Shown in pieces: positions 59,383 through 64,000 of a DNA stretch of 64,000 nucleotides (its first letter is position 1; each line of letters opens with the position of its first letter). The stretch covers positions 11,662,435-11,726,434 of the forward strand of contig CM068546.1 in assembly GCA_035048495.1 (NCBI GenBank), given 5' to 3'. Source of the DNA: Euptelea pleiosperma. Lineage: Eukaryota > Streptophyta > Magnoliopsida > Ranunculales > Eupteleaceae. Below the pieces are notes generated by a model. It searched no databases. It had not been told where the DNA came from and saw only the letters and a program-made list of their open reading frames with translations. The position numbers and the translations under genes were made by a program.

Positions 59383-59854
59383 GAAGATAAATTGTAAATC
59401 ACCACTTTAACCTTTTTTAATGACAAAAATATCCTTTTAAGCCTTTAATACGAAATATAAATAACCATTTCATCCTTCCAAACCACATAAGTTGCTTTGT
59501 CCTTCCAAACACACTTGCTTTCAAATAGCTACATGTTCAACATTATTTCTTTAATTTTATAAAATAAATAAAGAAATTATTGCCTTGGTCACCTAACGCA
59601 TTTGACTACATTTGGAAATCAATGGCCATAATGTGCATTTTATGAGACCTATATATGTACTATGTATCCAAATAAATGAAACATATGTAAATAGGCTTAA
59701 AATTGCTAGCGAACAGAAAAAAGAAGGATAAATAAGGTTGTTATGACGAAAATAACGGTTGTTATAGCGACAACGCCCAAAGCCCATTATGTTATGAACC
59801 GTTTTAACGCTTAGATAATAATAATGGCCGTTTTGAGTCTTGCATTTCCTAGTA
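59383..59854. other. Intergenic, with a decayed copy of the AACGGC element
   Basis: At about 59735-59835, words such as AAAATAACGG, CGTTTTAACGC and ATGGCCGTTTTGAG resemble the element at 59867-60016. The rest is AT-rich and without a gene. Confidence 0.4.
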
Positions 59855-59866
59855 GTGTAGGCCATG

Positions 59867-60016
59867 GTTTAAAGGGGACCGTTGTAACGGTATGTAATTT
59901 TCGTTATAACGGCCGTTATTTTCTGGGCGTTTTAACGGTCCATAATGTAACAGGGTAGGTCCGAATCCGTTATAACAGCCGTTATTTTCGTTATAACGGC
60001 CGTTTTTTAAACCTTG
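59867..60016. mobile_element. Small palindromic element rich in GTTATAACGGC
   Basis: Starts GTTTAAAGGGGACCGTTGTA and ends CGTTTTTTAAACCTTG. Several internal CGTTATAACGGCCGTTAT palindromes. A 12-bp direct repeat GTGTAGGCCATG lies on both sides (59855-59866 and 60017-60028), so it was inserted by transposition. No open frame. Confidence 0.75.
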
Positions 60017-60261
60017 GTGTAGGCCATGTGCAAGATCATGGTAGTATCATTTCTCCTTGTTGACAAGAACTTGAGTCAGGATGGTTGGCAACAACTACAT
60101 AAACAATATGGATTCACAGAAGCAAGACAAAGGAGTTTGTCCTTTAAGCCTCTAATAAGCAGTCATGTCTATGAGAAGATTAATATCACGACACCAATCT
60201 AATGCTTCTGTTCAAATATAGAACAAATGCGCCAAGCTCCTCTCCAGCCTCCTTCAAGTAG

Positions 60262-60560
60262 GGGTGTCAAAGTGTCGGTTTCGGTTCGATTCCTAAGGTA
60301 CCCAAAACCGGGACCAATAGTTAGGTCTTATCGGTTCCAACCCTCAAAATGATGGATCCGGAAGTGGAACAGTTTGTTCCAGTTTTGGGTATATCGTTTC
60401 TGATTTTGATAATATGACAATGTTAACACTATATTTATATATCAGTTCTGGTTCCTAGCTCCTATCAATATGGTTCCACTACCCAAAACCAAAACTGTTA
60501 TTATCAGTTCGGTTCCAGTTCTGGTTCTTATTTTGCCGCTTCCACATGATTTGGTTTTGG
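60262..60560. repeat. hAT-like repeat with GGTTCC words
   Basis: Starts TAGGGGTGTCAAAGTGTCGG, a common hAT-like terminus, and is filled with CGGTTCC, CCAGTTCTGGTTCC and ACCCAAAACC words on both strands. The right end is not clear. Confidence 0.5.
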
Positions 60561-61449
60561 TTAAACCACGACGAATGGAATTAAAGCAAAGTTTTGTCAA
60601 TATCTGCAGAGGTATTAGTGAAAAGCACCACCATTGAATTGAAATATGCTAAACAGAAATCACAAACTTAGGCAGCGGAGCAATTGTGCACTGATGTCTA
60701 ATCGAAAACCCAAATCTTGCAAGTTTTATATATACTTGTTGGCCATCCCCCCGGTGATTTCCGGCCCTAACAGACGATATGATAAAAAGGATAAATTTAA
60801 CTACAGGAATTACCAAAAGAACAAAGAATGAGAGTCACTCAGAAGTGTGGAAAGAATTAATTTGGAAAGGGACACACCAACAATAGAGATTTGTATATAT
60901 ATATATGTAGGGACAGGATCAGGGGACAACAATTTTATACAACATTTTTGACAACGATTTTGGCGTACCCACATGGAAGACGAATCAATAGCTGATTTTT
61001 GGTGAACATGATCTCTCATCATATAGATCACCCACGCATACAACATTTGAAAGTAGGATTTTTCGTGTCGTTGGTTACGAAAACCCTAATCTCAACAATA
61101 TTTGTAATTTATCCGAGATTTCCTGTAAAATTCAGAGATTCTAGCATAGGAATTCGTGTCGGATGTCGATCCGCACTCGAGATTAGTCGGATTAGCACAG
61201 TAAGGAACATAAAATGATGGATTATTTATCGGAAAAACATAGAGATAATGGCGAGGTGAGAGTGGTGAGAGATCGGGGTTTTTAAAACATGCCTTTTCTT
61301 TTGAGTCGATTGTCGCAAACCACAACATTAACTAGGAGAAACAATAGATGCAAATAACTCCAAATACATTTTATTCATTAATCAAAATGAGAAATACAAC
61401 TTATTCAAAGAACCATATACTAACCCTAACTAGTAAGCGATAACAAATC
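60561..61449. other. Intergenic, no gene recognised
   Basis: A short family F-like block is at about 60960-61040 (GCTGATTTTTGGTGAACATG). Otherwise AT-rich with no domain-bearing frame. Confidence 0.4.
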
Positions 61450-62860
61450 TAGAGAGAGAAAAGGAAAAACCTACTTTTTAGAGAGAGAAATGGAAGAACA
61501 ACTAGAGAGAAAAATTAGAGAGAGAAAAGTGGAGAAAGTCTTACCATGATTAGGCCATTGAGGATGATGGGGATGATGGGGACTATGAATGGAGCCCGGA
61601 ATGTTCCCGGAGTTGCTGTCCATGTGGGGAGATGGAGGCTTGTTGTACCCAACACCACCCAAAGTTGTAGTTGAAATCGAGGTGGAGAGCTAGATCAGGT
61701 CGTTAGTTGCAGGCCGTGAAGTTGAAAGGATGGCACGTGATAGTGTGGACTGCTCGAACAACCAGATGAGTGGCTGGTGGCGATGAAGAGGTATGCATGC
61801 AGTAGGATCAACACGGCTTGGGTTGCATCCTGACGAAGAGGACGTCCAGCAGGGGTGATGAATGGTTGCTGGATTGCGACCGGCAGAAGAACATGAAGAT
61901 CTGGTGCTCACAGGCTGGAGGCTGCCTGCTGCACCTAGCAGCAGGTTTCGGTGATGGAAGGAGATGGCCTAGAGGCAGGTGAAGGTAGATGGCCAGCAGC
62001 TTCTACTGTTGGAGAAGTGCAGACCGTGGGAGATCAAGAGAGGTCCACGGTACTCCTCCCTTCTCTTCTCTTCTTTCTTTTCTTTTCTTTTTCTCTTTTT
62101 TTCTTTTTGTTTGTTTTCTAGAATGAAAACGGTGAAGAAGAAGAGAGAGGCAATGGAGTAAGCGGCAGCAGTAGTGGTCGCCGGACTGGTGCGAGATGGC
62201 CGGAGTTAATGGAGAACCAGGGTGTGGCAGGTTGGTGGTGCAGGGGTTATGAAGAAGATAAAGAAGAAGAGGGTGGCGGTGCAAAAAAAACGTTGATTGG
62301 TGATGGGAAGACCGTCTGCGACTGAAGAGGCGGAGGTGGATGGTGTTGCAGGTGGTGCCGGTGGTGGAAGGAGGTGCAGGCACACCGCAGCAGTAGCAGC
62401 CTTGCTAGGAAGCGGAGAAGATGAAGAAGGAGGCGGTGGAAGATGGCAGCCTCGTTGAGGGGGTAGTAAGGTTTGAATGGGAAGAGCTGGAGAATGGGGG
62501 AGAGAGAGACGGCTTGGAGAGGTTTCCAAACGTGGGGGTGAGTCGGTTAGAGCATGGAGAGGAGAGGACGGTGGAGAGTAGAGGAGCAGCAAGAGAAGAG
62601 ATGGGGGTGAAGACGTTGGCTGAAGTGGCACACAGTCCAGCAGTGTGGAGAGAAGAAGAAGAAGAAGAAGAAGAAGAAGAAGAAGAAGAAGAAAGGAAAG
62701 AAGAAGAAAAAAGAGGAGGAGGAGGAGAAGGGAGAAACCAAGCTAGTCCGCCGGAGATGAAGGTAGCTGGCCGGAGAAGAGGGGCTCGCCAAGAAGAAGG
62801 AGAAGAGAAGGAAGATAGGGAAGAAGAGAAGGAAGGAAGGAAGAGAGGCTAGGGTTTTGG
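61450..62860. repeat. Purine-rich region with (GAA)n microsatellite
   Basis: The plus strand is strongly purine-biased. (GAA)n lies at 62650-62694, within a nearly pure purine run to about 62735, and a second run lies at 62797-62849 with GAAGGAAGG words. Frames on the minus strand (Pro/Ser/Leu-rich) and plus strand (Glu-rich, 62421-62852) follow from base bias and show no domain. It may be the leader or LTR of an unrecognised retroelement, but no LTR partner is in view. Confidence 0.5.
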
Positions 62861-64000
62861 GGGTTCACACTTATGGGAGAAACCGTGGGTTTCTCTCTTA
62901 GAAATCCACTGTTTCTAAAAAAAGAATTTTTTTTTTTAATTATTCTTTTTTTTGCAAATAATATGTGGGTTACGGGCTTGGGCTCGTGAGCTGTTTGGCT
63001 ATGAGGTTGATGGATCATTAGGCCAAGAGATAATGCCACGTGTCGACCAGTGGTCGGCCAATGGGACTGCTAAAAATCGTGGGCTCGAAGTGCATCGACC
63101 AAGGGCCAGAAGGTGGGTGAGTAGGATAGTGGACCACTGGGCTCGATGGATGTGGGCCTCTTACAAGGCCGTGGGTTAGGGTGCATTTGGTCGCTAGGGG
63201 AGAAAAATACATTTTTCTTATGAAACCCCCATCAAGGAAAATGCATTTTTCTTTCCTCGAAGATCGAGCTATGCGCTCTCAGCCACAATCAATCATTTGA
63301 GGCATTTCTCTACAATCAAGCACGCCCTAGGGACTGAGATTTTACAATGGAGATTGGGTGGGTGATAGGATGGATGATCGACTGATCGGTAGCAAGATCG
63401 GATGGTCAGATGCATAGGATGGATGTATCTGATTGCGATCGAACGGTGGATTTGATGGATAAGGGTGATAGGTCAAGGAGAGAGAGTCGATTAGAGCTAG
63501 AAGAGAGAAAATTAGAATTTAGAGAGAAGAGAGAGAATTATGGGAGATGAGAGAGAAAATGTCAGAAATTGAAGAGAAAATCACTGGCAGAGGGTCTGGA
63601 ACCCTAGTCTTCACTGTGCCGCTCCTCATGCTTCACTAGTAGAGCAGACCATCATTCCTTGTCGATTCATGCGGCTTTAGACGCTTTGGTCCGTCTCTTG
63701 GTCATTGGCTCTCCCGCTCTCTTCGTTCTTTGGGCCGGCTCTTTGGTCCTCTTTTTCAGTTCGTATTTGGCCCATAACTTCTAGTCATAGCCTGTGGGCT
63801 CTTTAAGCTTTGATAATGGGCTTTCATGATCAATCTGGGCTGCAAGTCTCGAGAATCGTCCCATCGGGGTTTCCTGCGATAGAAGAAGCGCGTAATGAGA
63901 CTTAATCAGAATGGCTTCATATATAGACTTTCAGAAATGTGTTTAATGCATGTAAATATATCATTTCGTCTAGAAAAGTGTGTTCTACACAATGGAAGAC
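62861..64000. other. Intergenic, no gene recognised
   Basis: A moderate-complexity stretch. 63020-63190 is GC-richer with a CCACGTGTCGACC word, 63470-63560 has GAGAGA words. No domain-bearing open frame or RNA gene was found to the end of the window. Confidence 0.4.

Noticed and set aside
62003..62852. Pro/Ser-rich minus-strand and Glu-rich plus-strand frames
   Set aside because: They mirror each other and come from purine bias and the GAA repeat; no conserved motif or splice context.

Overview
The window looks like nuclear DNA of a flowering plant. It holds two intron-containing genes of plant-specific or conserved eukaryotic families, set in AT-rich sequence full of Ty1/copia retrotransposons, one plant L1 LINE, a Ty3/gypsy fragment and many short inverted-repeat elements (MITEs). 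Nothing bacterial or organellar was recognised. The very long, transposon-filled introns suit a woody or early-diverging angiosperm such as a magnoliid, but that is a guess: the sequence does not fix the species.

Layout. 1-4.9 kb: intergenic, with a G-box MITE, a decayed tandem array of about 110-120 bp units and other repeat remnants. 4.9-8.1 kb (minus): a complete two-exon gene for a plastid-type folate-biopterin transporter (BT1/FBT family, about 529 aa). 8.6-11.2 kb: a cluster of related MITEs. 11.8-12.24 kb: a TA-rich block. 12.45-20.77 kb: a full-length but dead copia element (plus strand, SIRE-like) with 1.55-kb LTRs and a 5-bp target-site duplication. 20.8-28.6 kb: intergenic DNA made largely of MITEs and hairpin repeats.

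28.8-56.9 kb (plus): one gene of nine exons for a 389-aa Man1/Src1 C-terminal (MSC) domain protein, probably of the inner nuclear membrane. Its coding sequence is intact when spliced (1170 bp) although the gene covers 28 kb. Intron 1 (12.4 kb) holds two divergently oriented copia elements of one lineage, an integrase fragment of another copia family, a gypsy gag fragment and a small hAT-type element. Intron 4 (9.9 kb) is a plant L1 into which a 4.6-kb copia element and a MITE have inserted; the L1 3' end touches the acceptor of exon 5.

56.9-64 kb: intergenic, with a nearly perfect inverted repeat about 685 bp long, a palindrome-rich small element and a purine-rich tract.

The two cellular genes show no functional link. 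I found no convincing undescribed system. The observations most worth checking are the L1-derived splice acceptor, the long hairpin, the MITE family that spreads paired G-boxes (one copy lies just upstream of the MSC gene), and the ATCGAT palindrome arrays in the copia LTRs.
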